DNA of 64,000 nt from Accumulibacter jenkinsii (GCA_036625225.1 JAZKUF010000003.1:496001-560000), one strand, 5' to 3'. Positions 8,654-17,611 are shown, numbered from the stretch's first letter. Program-made: numbers and translations. Notes: a model not told the origin generated them from the sequence alone.

Positions 8654-8768
8654 GGCGGCGCGCGGGCGGCATCAAGCGCTCGCCTCTCTTCGATCGAACG
8701 TCGACCGTCGCTGCACTCCCGGTTCATTTTCTGGCCGAAGTGGCTTGCACACCGGTGAAAGGAACCCT

Positions 8769-9566
8769 ATGCGACTCAAAGCGGGCTGCGAGATGACGCT
8801 CGAAGCGTTCGCTCCCTGTCCGACCGTTGGCATGCTTCGGCCCCGCAGCGGGGTCGCGCAGTGGCTCGCCAGCGAGACCCGTTTCTTCGAGCCGGCGGTG
8901 TACATGACCGAATACGTCGATACCTACGGCAACCTGTGTCAGCGTTTCGTCGTGCCGCCGGGCCGCATGCAGGTGCGGGTCGAGGCCATCGTCGACACCG
9001 AGGAAACGATCGCTGTCGATGCCTACGCACCCGCCACGCCAATCGGCCAAGTGCCTGACGAAGCACTGCTGTTCCTGCTGCCGAGCCGCTATTGCCCGTC
9101 GGACAAGATGGCCGGGCGCGCCGAACAGATCGTTGCCGGCTACGCCCCCGGTTATGCGCAGGTCGAGGCGATCCGCGCCTGGATTCATCAGAACATCTGC
9201 TACGTGTACGGCGTCAGCGACCCGACGACCGACGCCCTCGATACCCTCGACCGGGGCGCCGGCGTCTGTCGCGACTATTCGCACGTCGGCATCGCGCTCT
9301 GTCGCAGCCTGCGCATCCCGGCACGGATGGTCGTCGGTTACCTTTACGGGCTCGATCCGATGGATCTCCACGCCTGGTTCGAGGCCTTCGTCGGCGGTCG
9401 CTGGTACACCTTCGATGCCACCCAGGCGCAGCCGCGCGGCGGCCGCATCATCGTCGCTTACGGGCGCGACGCGGCCGATGTGGCATTCATCTCGAACTAT
9501 GGCGAGCTGCTGGTGCCGGCGCTGCGCGTCTGGGTCGTTCCCGACGACGCCGTGCGCGGCTGGTGA
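8769..9566 (+). CDS. transglutaminase-like superfamily protein
   Basis: This 265-residue protein has a cysteine-protease-like fold of the bacterial transglutaminase superfamily. An N-terminal beta region (residues 1-120; MTLEAFAPCPTVGMLRPRSG) is followed by the catalytic core. GAGVCRDYSHVGIALCRSLR holds the nucleophilic cysteine, DLHAWFEAFVGGRWYTFD the histidine, and FDATQ the aspartate. All three catalytic residues are thus present, in the expected order. The start ATG follows AAAGGAACCCT. Such proteins are usually predicted proteases or amidases acting on unknown substrates. No signal peptide is evident, so it is probably cytoplasmic. There is no operon partner. Confidence 0.85.
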   Translation: MRLKAGCEMTLEAFAPCPTVGMLRPRSGVAQWLASETRFFEPAVYMTEYVDTYGNLCQRFVVPPGRMQVRVEAIVDTEETIAVDAYAPATPIGQVPDEALLFLLPSRYCPSDKMAGRAEQIVAGYAPGYAQVEAIRAWIHQNICYVYGVSDPTTDALDTLDRGAGVCRDYSHVGIALCRSLRIPARMVVGYLYGLDPMDLHAWFEAFVGGRWYTFDATQAQPRGGRIIVAYGRDAADVAFISNYGELLVPALRVWVVPDDAVRGW

Positions 9567-9597
9567 CGATCCGTTCGTCGGGCGGCCGCTATCGCGC

Positions 9598-10071
9598 TCA
9601 GGGCTTGCCGTCATCGGCAGCGTGCCCGATCTTCTCCAGCAGCCAGCTCTCGACCGGCCGGCCAACGACCAGAATCAGCATGACGAAGGCTACGGCGCTG
9701 GCGCTGACCATCCACGCACCGGCGCCGCAGGCGCTGCCGAGACAGGCGGTGACCCAGATCGATGCGGCCGTCGTCAGACCGTGAACAGCGTGACCGCCGT
9801 CGGTGCGCATGATGACCCCGGCGCCGAGAAAGCCGATGCCGGTGAGGGTGCCCTGGATGACGCGGCTGATCGCGTCGGCCTGCACGGGCACTTCGCCGTC
9901 CGGGCTCCAGGTGACGATCCCGCTGGCGATCGCCGCACCGAGGGCGACCAGCGCGTGCGTTCGCAGTCCCGCCGGTTTGTTCAACAGCTCCCGGTCGAGC
10001 CCGATCAGCGCACCGGCGACGGTCGCCACCGAAAAGCGCAGCAGGAGATCAACGACGGGGTCGAGAGTCAT
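9598..10071 (-). CDS. MgtC/SapB family membrane protein
   Basis: This small integral membrane protein of 157 residues has about four to five hydrophobic helices. The family signature RFSVATVAGALIGLDRELLN is followed by KPAGLRTHALVALGAAIASG and by GIGFLGAGVIMRTDG, conserved in MgtC/SapB/YhiD proteins. The C-terminal soluble domain of true virulence MgtC is absent, making it a short SapB-type member. Members are linked to magnesium limitation, acid stress or ATP synthase regulation in some bacteria, but the role here is unknown. The start MTLDP is chosen over an upstream in-frame start because the hydrophobic core begins about ten residues later. Confidence 0.88.
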   Translation of the reverse strand: MTLDPVVDLLLRFSVATVAGALIGLDRELLNKPAGLRTHALVALGAAIASGIVTWSPDGEVPVQADAISRVIQGTLTGIGFLGAGVIMRTDGGHAVHGLTTAASIWVTACLGSACGAGAWMVSASAVAFVMLILVVGRPVESWLLEKIGHAADDGKP

Positions 10072-10245
10072 GGCTGATGAAAATAACCCCCTGCCACGAC
10101 GCATTCTGTGCGCTGGCGTACGCAGAAATGCGGTGCAGCGGAACTAAATTCGCGTCCGGCAGGCGCCGTCGTTCGCCAGCCGCCGCTGATCGAATGAGAG
10201 TATTCTTGTGCCCTCTTTTATCCCCCTTGCCACGAGATCATCGCC

Positions 10246-11106
10246 ATGACGCCCCAACAACTGGTTCAGGAAGTCACTCAGCTCTTCACCCTGCCCGACG
10301 TGGCCATACGCCTGAACGAACTGCTCGCGGCGCCCGACTCTTCTCCTCTTGAGGTGGTCGAGCTGGTGCAGCTCGATCCCGCTCTCGCCGCCACCGTGCT
10401 GAAGCTCGCCAACAGCGCCTACTACGGACGGGCGTCGCAGGTGGATACGGTGACGCGGGCGCTGGCCGTGATCGGTGAACGCGAGCTGCAGGTGATGGCC
10501 ATGGCGACTGCCGTGACCAAGGCATTCAAGGGTCTGCCGACGCGGCTCGTGGACATGGAGAGTTTCTGGGACAACAGCGTCACCTGCGGGGTGATCGCTC
10601 GCCTGCTCGGCCGCCGCTGCCGAATCCGCGGCAGCGAGCAACTGTTTCTCGCCGGCCTGCTGCACGCCGTCGGCAAGCTCGTCTTCTATGCCCGCAAGCC
10701 CGACGAATACTACGCCCTGCTGGCGGCGGCCGAGGCCCTCGACGAGGGCTCGCTGGCGGTCGCCGAAAGGCGCATCTTCGGCTTCGATTCCGCCTCCCTG
10801 GGCGCCGAACTGCTCAAGGCGTGGCAGCTGCCGGCCATGCTGCAGGTGCTGGTCGCCTGCCAGCAGCGCCCGGGCGAGGCCGCCGATTTCGCCCGCCAGG
10901 CGGCGCTGCTGCATGTCGCCACCCGCCTGGCAGCGGGCCTGTCGCCGACGCTCAAGGGCGCCCCGCAAAGCGCCGCCATCGACCCCGTCGCCTGGGCTGC
11001 GCTGGGGCTTGACGAAGCCGTGCTGCCCGAGATCCTGCAGGAGGCCGGTCTGCAGGCGATCGAGATTCTCTCGATCATCAATCCCGGGGCGGCGGTGATC
11101 TATTGA
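10246..11106 (+). CDS. HDOD domain protein
   Basis: The protein of 286 residues is mostly one HDOD domain, a relative of HD phosphohydrolases found in bacterial signalling proteins. LVQLDPALAATVLKLANSAYYG and GLLHAVGKLVFYARKP are recognisable HDOD blocks. The motif that would be HD in an active phosphohydrolase reads HAVGKL, lacking the metal-binding aspartate, as is usual for HDOD proteins, so it is probably a protein-interaction or regulatory module. It stands alone, with no kinase or receiver fused. A run of CTTTTATCCCCC precedes the ATG, with no strong ribosome binding site. Confidence 0.85.
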   Translation: MTPQQLVQEVTQLFTLPDVAIRLNELLAAPDSSPLEVVELVQLDPALAATVLKLANSAYYGRASQVDTVTRALAVIGERELQVMAMATAVTKAFKGLPTRLVDMESFWDNSVTCGVIARLLGRRCRIRGSEQLFLAGLLHAVGKLVFYARKPDEYYALLAAAEALDEGSLAVAERRIFGFDSASLGAELLKAWQLPAMLQVLVACQQRPGEAADFARQAALLHVATRLAAGLSPTLKGAPQSAAIDPVAWAALGLDEAVLPEILQEAGLQAIEILSIINPGAAVIY

Positions 11107-11391
11107 GTCGATCGCCTCGCGGCGGCCACACGAGGTCTGCAGAGGGACTGCTTCAGCCGCCGTCCGCGGGCAGTCGACGCGGGCCAGAATCGCCTCGACT
11201 GCCCTTATATCAGCCATGACGCCGCAGGGCTGCGGTGGACCTGCCGGCGGGGCCGTTTTTCTTCCGCAGATCGGCCGCGGTTTGTTGTACTCTCTGCGTC
11301 GCCCGCGCCGACCCGGCCGGGCCAGTTCAGATGCGTGGCGCCGTGGCGATGCCTTGTCTGCTGCGGCTGGTCTTTATTCAATGGAGGTAGC

Positions 11392-12165
11392 ATGCGTTTC
11401 GTGACCCGTTTGTTGAGTGTCGTCATTCCCTTCTCGCTCTTGATCAGCAGCCCGTCGCAGGCCCGCGAATGGGAAGCGATCAAGAGCTCAGGAACCCTCG
11501 TCGCGGCCACTGAAGGGGGTTTCCAGCCGTTCAACTATTATGACGGCCCCAAGCTCACCGGTTTTGAAGTGGAACTGGCCGAGGCGATTGCGAAAAAGCT
11601 CGGTCTCAAGCTCGAATGGCGCGTCGTTCCCTTCGACGGACAGATTGCGGCGCTCAAGCAGGATCGCTTCGATTTTGCGATCGCCTCGCACGGTTACACC
11701 GCAGAGCGCGCGAAGTCGGTCGATTTCGCCAATCCGCATTACTGCACCGGCGGCCAGATCGCCGCTCACAAAGACGGTCCGCTGACTGTCGCTGCGCTCG
11801 ACGGCAAGACGGTTGGCGTGCAGCTCGCCACCAGTTACGCCGATGCCGCCAAGAAGGTCAAGGGGATCAAGGCCATCAAGACCTACAAGGGTGACCCCGA
11901 AGCTTTCTCGGCGCTGCGCGCGAAGAAGGTCGATGCCTGGATTTCCGACAAATTCACGGTCAAGGCGACGCTCGACAAGAACCCGGATGCCGGCATCTCG
12001 GCCGGTGAACTGGTCTTCGTCGAGCGCGTCTCGATGATCCTGCGCCAGAACAACAAGGCGCTGGCCGAGCAGTTGAACCGCGCCCTGGCCGAGGTGATGA
12101 AGGACGGGACCTACAAGGTGCTGTCCGAAAAGTATTTCAAAGAAGACGTTTCCTGCCGTTCCTGA
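11392..12165 (+). CDS. polar amino acid ABC transporter, substrate-binding protein
   Basis: This periplasmic solute-binding protein (257 residues) is the capture component of the ABC importer encoded with the next two genes. A signal peptide is clear at MRFVTRLLSVVIPFSLLISS with a likely cut after SPSQA. The mature protein shows LVAATEGGFQPFNYYDG and the ligand-contacting stretch FDFAIASHGYTAERAKSVDF, in which the arginine would hold the substrate carboxylate. This fits family 3 (glutamine, arginine, cystine type) binding proteins. The ATG follows a strong GGAGGTAGC site, so the start is secure. The actual amino acid cannot be deduced from sequence. Confidence 0.92.
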   Translation: MRFVTRLLSVVIPFSLLISSPSQAREWEAIKSSGTLVAATEGGFQPFNYYDGPKLTGFEVELAEAIAKKLGLKLEWRVVPFDGQIAALKQDRFDFAIASHGYTAERAKSVDFANPHYCTGGQIAAHKDGPLTVAALDGKTVGVQLATSYADAAKKVKGIKAIKTYKGDPEAFSALRAKKVDAWISDKFTVKATLDKNPDAGISAGELVFVERVSMILRQNNKALAEQLNRALAEVMKDGTYKVLSEKYFKEDVSCRS

Positions 12166-12180
12166 CGCCGGTTCGCCTGC

Positions 12181-12939
12181 ATGAACTGGACCAGGCAACA
12201 CCCGGGCTGGGCGATGTTTGCCGCCATGATCGGCCTGCTCGTCTTTCTCTGGGGACTGGCGCTGCCGCTCTCGGCGGCGCCGGCACCGATCGGGCCGGCG
12301 GCCGAGCAGTTCGCCGACGGCGCGCGGATCACCGTTGGCCTGACGCTGATCGCCGGCATCGCCGGCGTCGTCATCGGCATTCTCGCCGGTCTCGGCAAAC
12401 TGTCCCGCTTCGCGCCGCTGCGCTGGCTGTGTTCGAGCTACGTCTGGCTGATCCGCGGCACCCCGCTGCTGCTGCAGATCCTCTTCGTCTGGCTGGCCTT
12501 GCCGATGATCATGCCGGAGGGCATCGAGCTCTCCGACTTCGCCTGTGCGGCGATCGCCCTGTCGCTGAATATCGGTGCCTACAACACCGAATGCGTGCGC
12601 GCCGGCATTCTCGCCGTCCCGCACGGACAGGTCGAAGCCGCGCGGGCGCTCGGTCTGTCGCCGCTGCAGACCTTCATCGACGTCACCCTGCCGCAGAGCA
12701 TGCGCGTCGCCCTGCCGGCGCTCGCCAACAACCTCGCTTCGCTGGTCAAGGATTCGTCGCTGGCTTACGCGATCAGCGTCGTCGAACTGACCATGGTCGG
12801 CTACCGGGTACAGGCCGAGAGCTATCAGCCGATTCCGGTCTTCATCACCATTGCCGCCATCTACCTGATCCTGACCACCGCTTTCACCACCCTCACGGCC
12901 GCGCTCGAAGCGCAGCTCGACGTCGGCCAGAAGCGCTAG
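12181..12939 (+). CDS. polar amino acid ABC transporter, permease
   Basis: This inner-membrane permease of 252 residues is of the HisMQ type. A long hydrophobic N-terminal helix is followed by several more. The EAA loop VEAARALGLSPLQTFIDVTL, which docks with the ATPase, is intact, and RGTPLLLQILFVWLALP is the typical early motif. Only one permease is encoded, so a homodimer is likely. It begins 15 bases after the binding protein gene and ends 14 bases before the ATPase gene, so all three probably share one transcript. Confidence 0.93.
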   Translation: MNWTRQHPGWAMFAAMIGLLVFLWGLALPLSAAPAPIGPAAEQFADGARITVGLTLIAGIAGVVIGILAGLGKLSRFAPLRWLCSSYVWLIRGTPLLLQILFVWLALPMIMPEGIELSDFACAAIALSLNIGAYNTECVRAGILAVPHGQVEAARALGLSPLQTFIDVTLPQSMRVALPALANNLASLVKDSSLAYAISVVELTMVGYRVQAESYQPIPVFITIAAIYLILTTAFTTLTAALEAQLDVGQKR

Positions 12940-12953
12940 CAAGGACGACTGAC

Positions 12954-13712
12954 ATGAACCCCGACGCCGTTCTCCGACCGATCATCGAAGCGCGCAAGGT
13001 GGACAAGCGTTTCGGTGCCTTCCACGCCCTGCGTGACGTTTCGGCGACCTTCTACGAAGGACAGGTGACGGCGATCGTCGGGCCTTCCGGATCCGGAAAA
13101 TCGACCTTTCTGCGTACCCTGAATCGCCTCGAAACGCATGATTCGGGCGAGATCGTCGTCGACGGCATCGTCCTCAACGACGACCTGAAGCACCTCGACG
13201 CGATTCGCCGCGAGGTCGGAATGGTCTTCCAGAGTTTCAACCTGTTCTCGCACCTCTCGATCCTGCGCAATGTGGCGCTGGCGCCGATGCGGGTCAGGAA
13301 GATGTCCCGCGCGGCGGCCGAAGCCAAGGCCATGCTGCTGCTCGAACGCGTCGGGCTCAAAACGCAGGCCGACAAGTATCCGGTCCAGCTCTCCGGCGGC
13401 CAGCAGCAGCGGGTGGCGATCGCCCGTGCCCTGGCCATGGATCCGAAGGTCTTGCTGTTCGACGAACCGACGTCGGCGCTCGACCCGGAGATGGTCAACG
13501 AAGTCCTCGCGGTGATGCGCGAACTCGCCCACAGCGGCATCACGATGCTCGTCGTGACGCACGAGATGGGTTTTGCGCGGGAAGTCGCCGACCGCATCAT
13601 CTTCTTCGATGAGGGCGTGATTCTCGAGGACAACACCCCCGAGGGCTTTTTCTCGAACCCTGACCACGAGCGCGCCAAAGCCTTTCTGTCGCAGGTTCGC
13701 CACGGTTACTGA
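12954..13712 (+). CDS. polar amino acid ABC transporter, ATP-binding protein
   Basis: This cytoplasmic ATPase of 252 residues completes the amino acid importer. Walker A is GPSGSGKST, the Q loop lies in VGMVFQSFNLF, the signature is LSGGQQQR, Walker B is VLLFDEPTSALDPE, and the switch histidine is in VVTHEMGFA. These details fit the GlnQ/HisP subfamily. The start ATG lies 14 bases after the permease stop. The gene ends 11 bases before the convergent EamA gene. No regulatory C-terminal domain is present. Confidence 0.95.
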   Translation: MNPDAVLRPIIEARKVDKRFGAFHALRDVSATFYEGQVTAIVGPSGSGKSTFLRTLNRLETHDSGEIVVDGIVLNDDLKHLDAIRREVGMVFQSFNLFSHLSILRNVALAPMRVRKMSRAAAEAKAMLLLERVGLKTQADKYPVQLSGGQQQRVAIARALAMDPKVLLFDEPTSALDPEMVNEVLAVMRELAHSGITMLVVTHEMGFAREVADRIIFFDEGVILEDNTPEGFFSNPDHERAKAFLSQVRHGY

Positions 13713-13723
13713 GTTGCCGCCGC

Positions 13724-14638
13724 TCAGGGCGTCGGCGATCGCGGCGGCGGCAGGGCGGCGAGCTGGACGGCGACGATGCAGCACAGAATCAGCGCGCAGC
13801 CGGCGATGCCGCTCGCGCTCAGGCGGTCGCCCATGAGCAGGAAGCCGAAGAGCGCGGCGAAGACGGTTTCGGCCGACAGGATGATCGCCGCGTCGGCCGG
13901 TTGCGCATAGCGCTGCCCGACCACCTGCGCGGTGAAGCCGATCGCCACCGAGACCGCGCCGGCATAGACGATCGGCAGCCAGGCCTGACCAATGCCGGCC
14001 AGGGTGATCGTTTCGCTGACCCCGGCGCCGATCAGACTGATCAGTCCGCAGACCAGGAATTGCCCACAGGCGACGAGAAACGGCGCCGCGATGCGCTCGG
14101 CGACGCGGCCGACAAAGAGCACGTGCAAAGCCCAGAAGATGCAGCTCGCGATCACCCAGAGGTCGCCGATCACCGGTTCGAGGCCACTGCCGCCGGCGAG
14201 CAGCCAGCTGCCGCCCAGGCAGCCGAGCGAGGTCGGCCAGACCGACCAGTGCGGCGGCGTCTGCAGAATCAGCCAGGCGAGCAGTGGCACCAGCGGCACG
14301 TAGAGCGCGGTGAGAAAACCGGCGTTGGTCACCGTCGTGCTGGTGATGCCGATCTGCTGCAGCACCGCGCCGAGCATCAGCAGCACACCGAGCGCGCCGA
14401 CCGCGAGCGCTTCGCCGGGCCGCGGCCGGGCGCCGCGCGCATTCAGCAGCTGCCACTCGCGCCAGGCGAGCGGCAGCACGAGCGCCGTGCCGAGCAGAAA
14501 ACGGATGCCGGTGAAGGTCAGGGGTCCGACGCCGGCCATTCCTTCGGCCTGGGCGACGAATGCCGAGCCCCAGATGAGGGCGACGACGAGCAGCAGCAGA
14601 TTGGCTTGCGAGCGCTTCAAGGGCTGTCCTGCGGGCAA
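13724..14638 (-). CDS. EamA/DMT-type transporter
   Basis: This is a drug/metabolite transporter superfamily protein of 304 residues with about ten transmembrane helices arranged as two EamA repeats. The first helix reads LLLVVALIWGSAFVAQAEGM, a typical EamA start. The second repeat begins near residue 150 (FWALHVLFVGRVAERIAAPF) and includes GFTAQVVGQRYAQPADAAI. The substrate of these exporters cannot be read from sequence. It is convergent with the amino acid ABC genes. A second, different EamA transporter lies at 46983. Confidence 0.9.
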   Translation of the reverse strand: MPAGQPLKRSQANLLLLVVALIWGSAFVAQAEGMAGVGPLTFTGIRFLLGTALVLPLAWREWQLLNARGARPRPGEALAVGALGVLLMLGAVLQQIGITSTTVTNAGFLTALYVPLVPLLAWLILQTPPHWSVWPTSLGCLGGSWLLAGGSGLEPVIGDLWVIASCIFWALHVLFVGRVAERIAAPFLVACGQFLVCGLISLIGAGVSETITLAGIGQAWLPIVYAGAVSVAIGFTAQVVGQRYAQPADAAIILSAETVFAALFGFLLMGDRLSASGIAGCALILCCIVAVQLAALPPPRSPTP

Positions 14639-14699
14639 AGCGCGCCAGTCTAGCCGAAAACGGCGCCGCGCGGCCGCAGCGGCATGCCGGTCTACCGGT

Positions 14700-15179
14700 C
14701 TACAGGCCGAGGGTCATCGAACTGATCGGCTCGCCGCCGGCGGCGACGATTTCTGCGAAACGCCTGAGGTAGGGCGCGCACGCCTCGGCGTCATCGACCA
14801 TCAGCCGGGCGCGCGCCTGCGCGTGATCGAAGCGCACCAGCGCGTCTCTGCCGTCGGCGATGAGCAGCGAGTCCCTGAGCGAATCGAGCTGTGGCGGCGC
14901 CTGGATGATGGTCAGCGTCGGCTGATGAAAGCGCAGCAACTGCATCAGCTGCGGACTGTATTGCCTGACGAAAGCGGTTTTCTGGACGACGATCGTCAGC
15001 TGCTTCTGGGCGTCGGGCGCGGCGAGCAGGCGGGCGAGGGCGGCGATCCTCGGCGGCCGTTCGAGCTTCAGGGACGACAGATCCTCGTCGAAGATCAGGA
15101 GCGTCGCCGGCGACCGGGCGCAGAGATGACCGACCGCGTCGTCGTAGGCGCTCCAGGTGGTGATCAGTTGGCTGGCCAT
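14700..15179 (-). CDS. protein of unknown function downstream of the OLD-like gene
   Basis: I do not recognise this 159-residue protein. It is soluble, begins MASQLITTWSAYDDAVGH, alternates hydrophobic strands and helices (TLLIFDEDLSSLKLERP, KQLTIVVQKTAFVR, PTLTIIQAPPQL) and ends EPISSMTLGL. The pattern of alternating strands with charged ends suggests an alpha/beta fold. The start ATG overlaps the end of the upstream OLD-family gene by 16 bases, so the two are likely co-transcribed and translationally coupled. That could make it an accessory protein of the ATPase, but coupling alone does not prove this. No signal peptide or membrane helix is present. Confidence 0.6.
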   Translation of the reverse strand: MASQLITTWSAYDDAVGHLCARSPATLLIFDEDLSSLKLERPPRIAALARLLAAPDAQKQLTIVVQKTAFVRQYSPQLMQLLRFHQPTLTIIQAPPQLDSLRDSLLIADGRDALVRFDHAQARARLMVDDAEACAPYLRRFAEIVAAGGEPISSMTLGL

Positions 15180-17020
15180 CGGGCACGTCCTTCGCCGTTC
15201 GTCAGCTCGGCGAAGGACGACACCTGCTCGCCATGCTGCTGTGCCTGCCCGAACAGCAGGGCCAGCCTGTCCAGTTTGCTGCGCACTTCGCTTGCCTCTC
15301 CGGCAGACAGTTCAGCGGCAGGGACCAGCCGATGCAGATCGCTTTTCGTGAGCAACATCGAACTCCCCAGGCGGCGCGCCAGTTGCCGGAAGAATGCCTC
15401 GGCCAGGGTGCTCAGTTTGCGCCGCTCGGTCTTTGCTTCCCATATCAGCCGTGCGGCAGCGGGCGGCGATTGGTGCCAGGCCTGGTAGTCCACGTCGTTG
15501 CCGTCAAAGACCGATTCGGTGACCACTGCCGTCAGTGCCTCATCAATCGCGGCATGTGCCTGCTGGGTGAGTAGATCGTCAAGGGGATACTGACCCAGCG
15601 CATGGCGGCGCAGCAGATCGGGGGTGATGAAGTAGTTCTCTGCCTCATAACGCCGCCAGTAGCAGATTTCCAGGGCGCCCTCTTCACGGTCCTGCCGGTT
15701 CTGGCCATCGTTATCGAGGATTGCCAGGCCCTTGAGATCGGGAAGCAGATTGCGCAGTCCGCTGAAGTGCTCGCGCGGCGTCACGCCAAAACCGCCCTCG
15801 ACCCGCTCCAGTTCGGCATCGGCATCCTGCTGCGGATAGTTGTTCTGCACATAGAAGGTGTTGATGCGCTCGTCCCAGATCGATGCCACCGGATGGTCAA
15901 GGCGTTCAGCCAGGGCGCGCAGCATGTCTACATCTGTGCCGCCTTCCACGTACAGCACATAACCGCGCTCGCGCGCCTTCACATAGTGCTCGGCGCCGAA
16001 GTGTTTCAGGCTGTTGCGAATCTCCTGTTTTTTAGCCAGATCATCCGCGCGCCCCTCAAGCAGCAGGGTTAGATTGTTGTCGAGTGCCTCGTCGAGAATC
16101 ACTTCCGAGTGTGTGACCATCACCACCTGCGAGCCATTTTCACTGGCGATATCGCGCAACAGGACGTATACCTGTTTCTGGCGCAGGATCTCCAGGTGCG
16201 CATCGGGCTCGTCCACCAGCAGAACGCTGCCTTTGTGCGAATAAAGGTAGGCAAACACCAGCAGCATCTGCAGGAAGCCGCGTCCGGCGGACGAAATATC
16301 GAGCACTTCTTTTACGCCGGGTTGCCGGTAAGCCAGCGCAATGGTGCCGCGCGCGGTTTCCTGCGGCGATTCCAGCAAAACGTTGAAGAGGCGTTTCATC
16401 AGGCCGCAGACCCGTTGCCAGTCGTCAGGCGACGAACTGACCACCGACAGGCACAGGTTGCGCAGTACGTCGGCCGTGCGTCCCTGTCCCAGCAGCACAT
16501 CGACCCGGCCCGGCTGCAGGATTGGTTCCTCGGTATCCAGGCCCGACATGGGGTAGAGCAACTCGACTTTCAGCGTCGCGGCGTAGGCGATCAACTCTCC
16601 CTCGGCAATCACCGAGTCATCCGGCGTGCAGTACACCAGCTCGTCACCCTGGTTGCGAAAACGCATCGGCAGGGCGCGCACCTCTCCCTTGAACTCGACA
16701 CCGACGGTGATGACGAGCGGAATGTCCTTGTTGCCCTTGCGCACCTGGGTGTTGTGCCAGAAAAAGCGCGTGCGCTGTACCGGCACGGCGACAATGTTGA
16801 GCCGGTTGATCGACGTCGCCGTGCGTTCCCTGGCCGAGGATCCCCGTTTGGCATCGCACCAGGTCTGCAGCGCCTGCGACCAGAGCGCCAATGCCTGAAT
16901 GGCGCTGGTTTTTCCGCAATTGTTGGGGCCGATCAGCACCGCCGGGTGCTCCAGTTCGATGCGCTGGCGGGAACCGAAACGCTTGAAGTTCTCGATTTCG
17001 AGGTAATGCAGCAAACGCAT
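15164..17020 (-). CDS. OLD-family ATPase with TOPRIM nuclease-like domain
   Basis: This is a 618-residue protein of the OLD (overcoming lysogenization defect) type. The N-terminal ABC-like ATPase has Walker A LIGPNNCGKTSA near residue 33, an ABC-type signature region DISSAGRGFLQM, and Walker B SVLLVDEPDAHLEI followed by VVMVTHSEVI. The C-terminal half holds a TOPRIM-like site: YVEGGTDVDML near residue 358 and AILDNDGQ near 436. OLD proteins are DNA nucleases; several act in anti-phage defence (for example with GajB in Gabija), though no UvrD-like partner is present here. The ATG start is preferred because it follows GGAGGGAG; a TTG lies two codons upstream. Confidence 0.85.
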   Translation of the reverse strand: MRLLHYLEIENFKRFGSRQRIELEHPAVLIGPNNCGKTSAIQALALWSQALQTWCDAKRGSSARERTATSINRLNIVAVPVQRTRFFWHNTQVRKGNKDIPLVITVGVEFKGEVRALPMRFRNQGDELVYCTPDDSVIAEGELIAYAATLKVELLYPMSGLDTEEPILQPGRVDVLLGQGRTADVLRNLCLSVVSSSPDDWQRVCGLMKRLFNVLLESPQETARGTIALAYRQPGVKEVLDISSAGRGFLQMLLVFAYLYSHKGSVLLVDEPDAHLEILRQKQVYVLLRDIASENGSQVVMVTHSEVILDEALDNNLTLLLEGRADDLAKKQEIRNSLKHFGAEHYVKARERGYVLYVEGGTDVDMLRALAERLDHPVASIWDERINTFYVQNNYPQQDADAELERVEGGFGVTPREHFSGLRNLLPDLKGLAILDNDGQNRQDREEGALEICYWRRYEAENYFITPDLLRRHALGQYPLDDLLTQQAHAAIDEALTAVVTESVFDGNDVDYQAWHQSPPAAARLIWEAKTERRKLSTLAEAFFRQLARRLGSSMLLTKSDLHRLVPAAELSAGEASEVRSKLDRLALLFGQAQQHGEQVSSFAELTNGEGRARWPAN

Positions 17021-17174
17021 CGTCAACTCCCTCCTTCGGATTCATCGGGCGACGGCTACTTCCCGCGCAAAAGGCATCGTCGCTGAGCTTTGGCAGGGCC
17101 ATGCCCAGACCGTTTCCTTAATCTGCAGAGGCCGCATTCTCGCGCAAGTCGGGCGCCATGGGTGAGCGATGCTC

Positions 17175-17215
17175 GGTAATTCACCGGTAATTCACGGGTA
17201 ATTCCCGGATAATTC
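17175..17215 (+). repeat. four direct GGTAATTC repeats at about 11-base spacing
   Basis: GGTAATTC occurs at 17175-17182, 17186-17193 and 17197-17204, followed by the variant GGATAATTC at 17207-17215. The 11-base period is close to one DNA helical turn, so all copies face the same side of the helix. Such phased short repeats are typical of cooperative regulator sites. They lie about 155 bases upstream of the OLD-like gene and about 400 bases upstream of the hemerythrin kinase gene. Confidence 0.7.
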
Positions 17216-17340
17216 CCATTTCGCAGGCCGCTACCCGATTCATCGGGCGATCTGTCAAGCCGATCGCTGTCCAGCCATCGGCGCTGCGCGCTGCCGCGTC
17301 CAGCCGTCGACCTTCTGGCCTGGCCGTCAGCGTCGACATC

Positions 17341-17435
17341 GGGGTATGATGGGGGTCGACTTTCGCACCTTCAGGCAAAGAGCGGACGGTGCCATTGAAG
17401 TGCAGCCTGAACCTTGGGGTATGATGGCAGTCGAC
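17341..17435 (+). repeat. 20-base repeat pair 75 bases apart
   Basis: GGGGTATGATGGGGGTCGAC (17341-17360) and GGGGTATGATGGCAGTCGAC (17416-17435) differ at two positions. No terminal inverted repeats or coding sequence were recognised around them. They may be remnants of a dispersed intergenic repeat. Confidence 0.7.
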
Positions 17436-17611
17436 CTTGTAGCTTTCCCATGGTCAGGCCGACCCTGCCCCCGACCCCGACCCCGCCCCTGCCCGCGGCG
17501 ATGCGCGAGCCACGCGGCCGCGGGCAACCGGGGTGGTTTTCCCGCCGCGCAACGGTGAACAGCGATACACTGGGACGGTGCCCCTTGACAAAACAAGCGG
17601 TAAATCAAGCC

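Larger units (their letters stand above)
17021..17611. other. 590-base non-coding region with short repeats
   Basis: This gap separates the OLD-like gene (minus) from the hemerythrin kinase (plus). It contains the phased GGTAATTC array (17175-17215), a 20-base repeat pair (17341 and 17416), and a C-rich stretch near 17465-17500 made of CCCCGAC-type units. I see no convincing gene; open frames here have unnatural composition. The promoter of the long signalling operon must lie in or near this region unless it is internal. Confidence 0.5.

Noticed and set aside
17346..17558. Plus-strand frame of 70 codons starting in the repeat region
   Set aside because: It is made of repeat and C-rich tract sequence, ends in an Arg/Pro run, and has no ribosome binding site.
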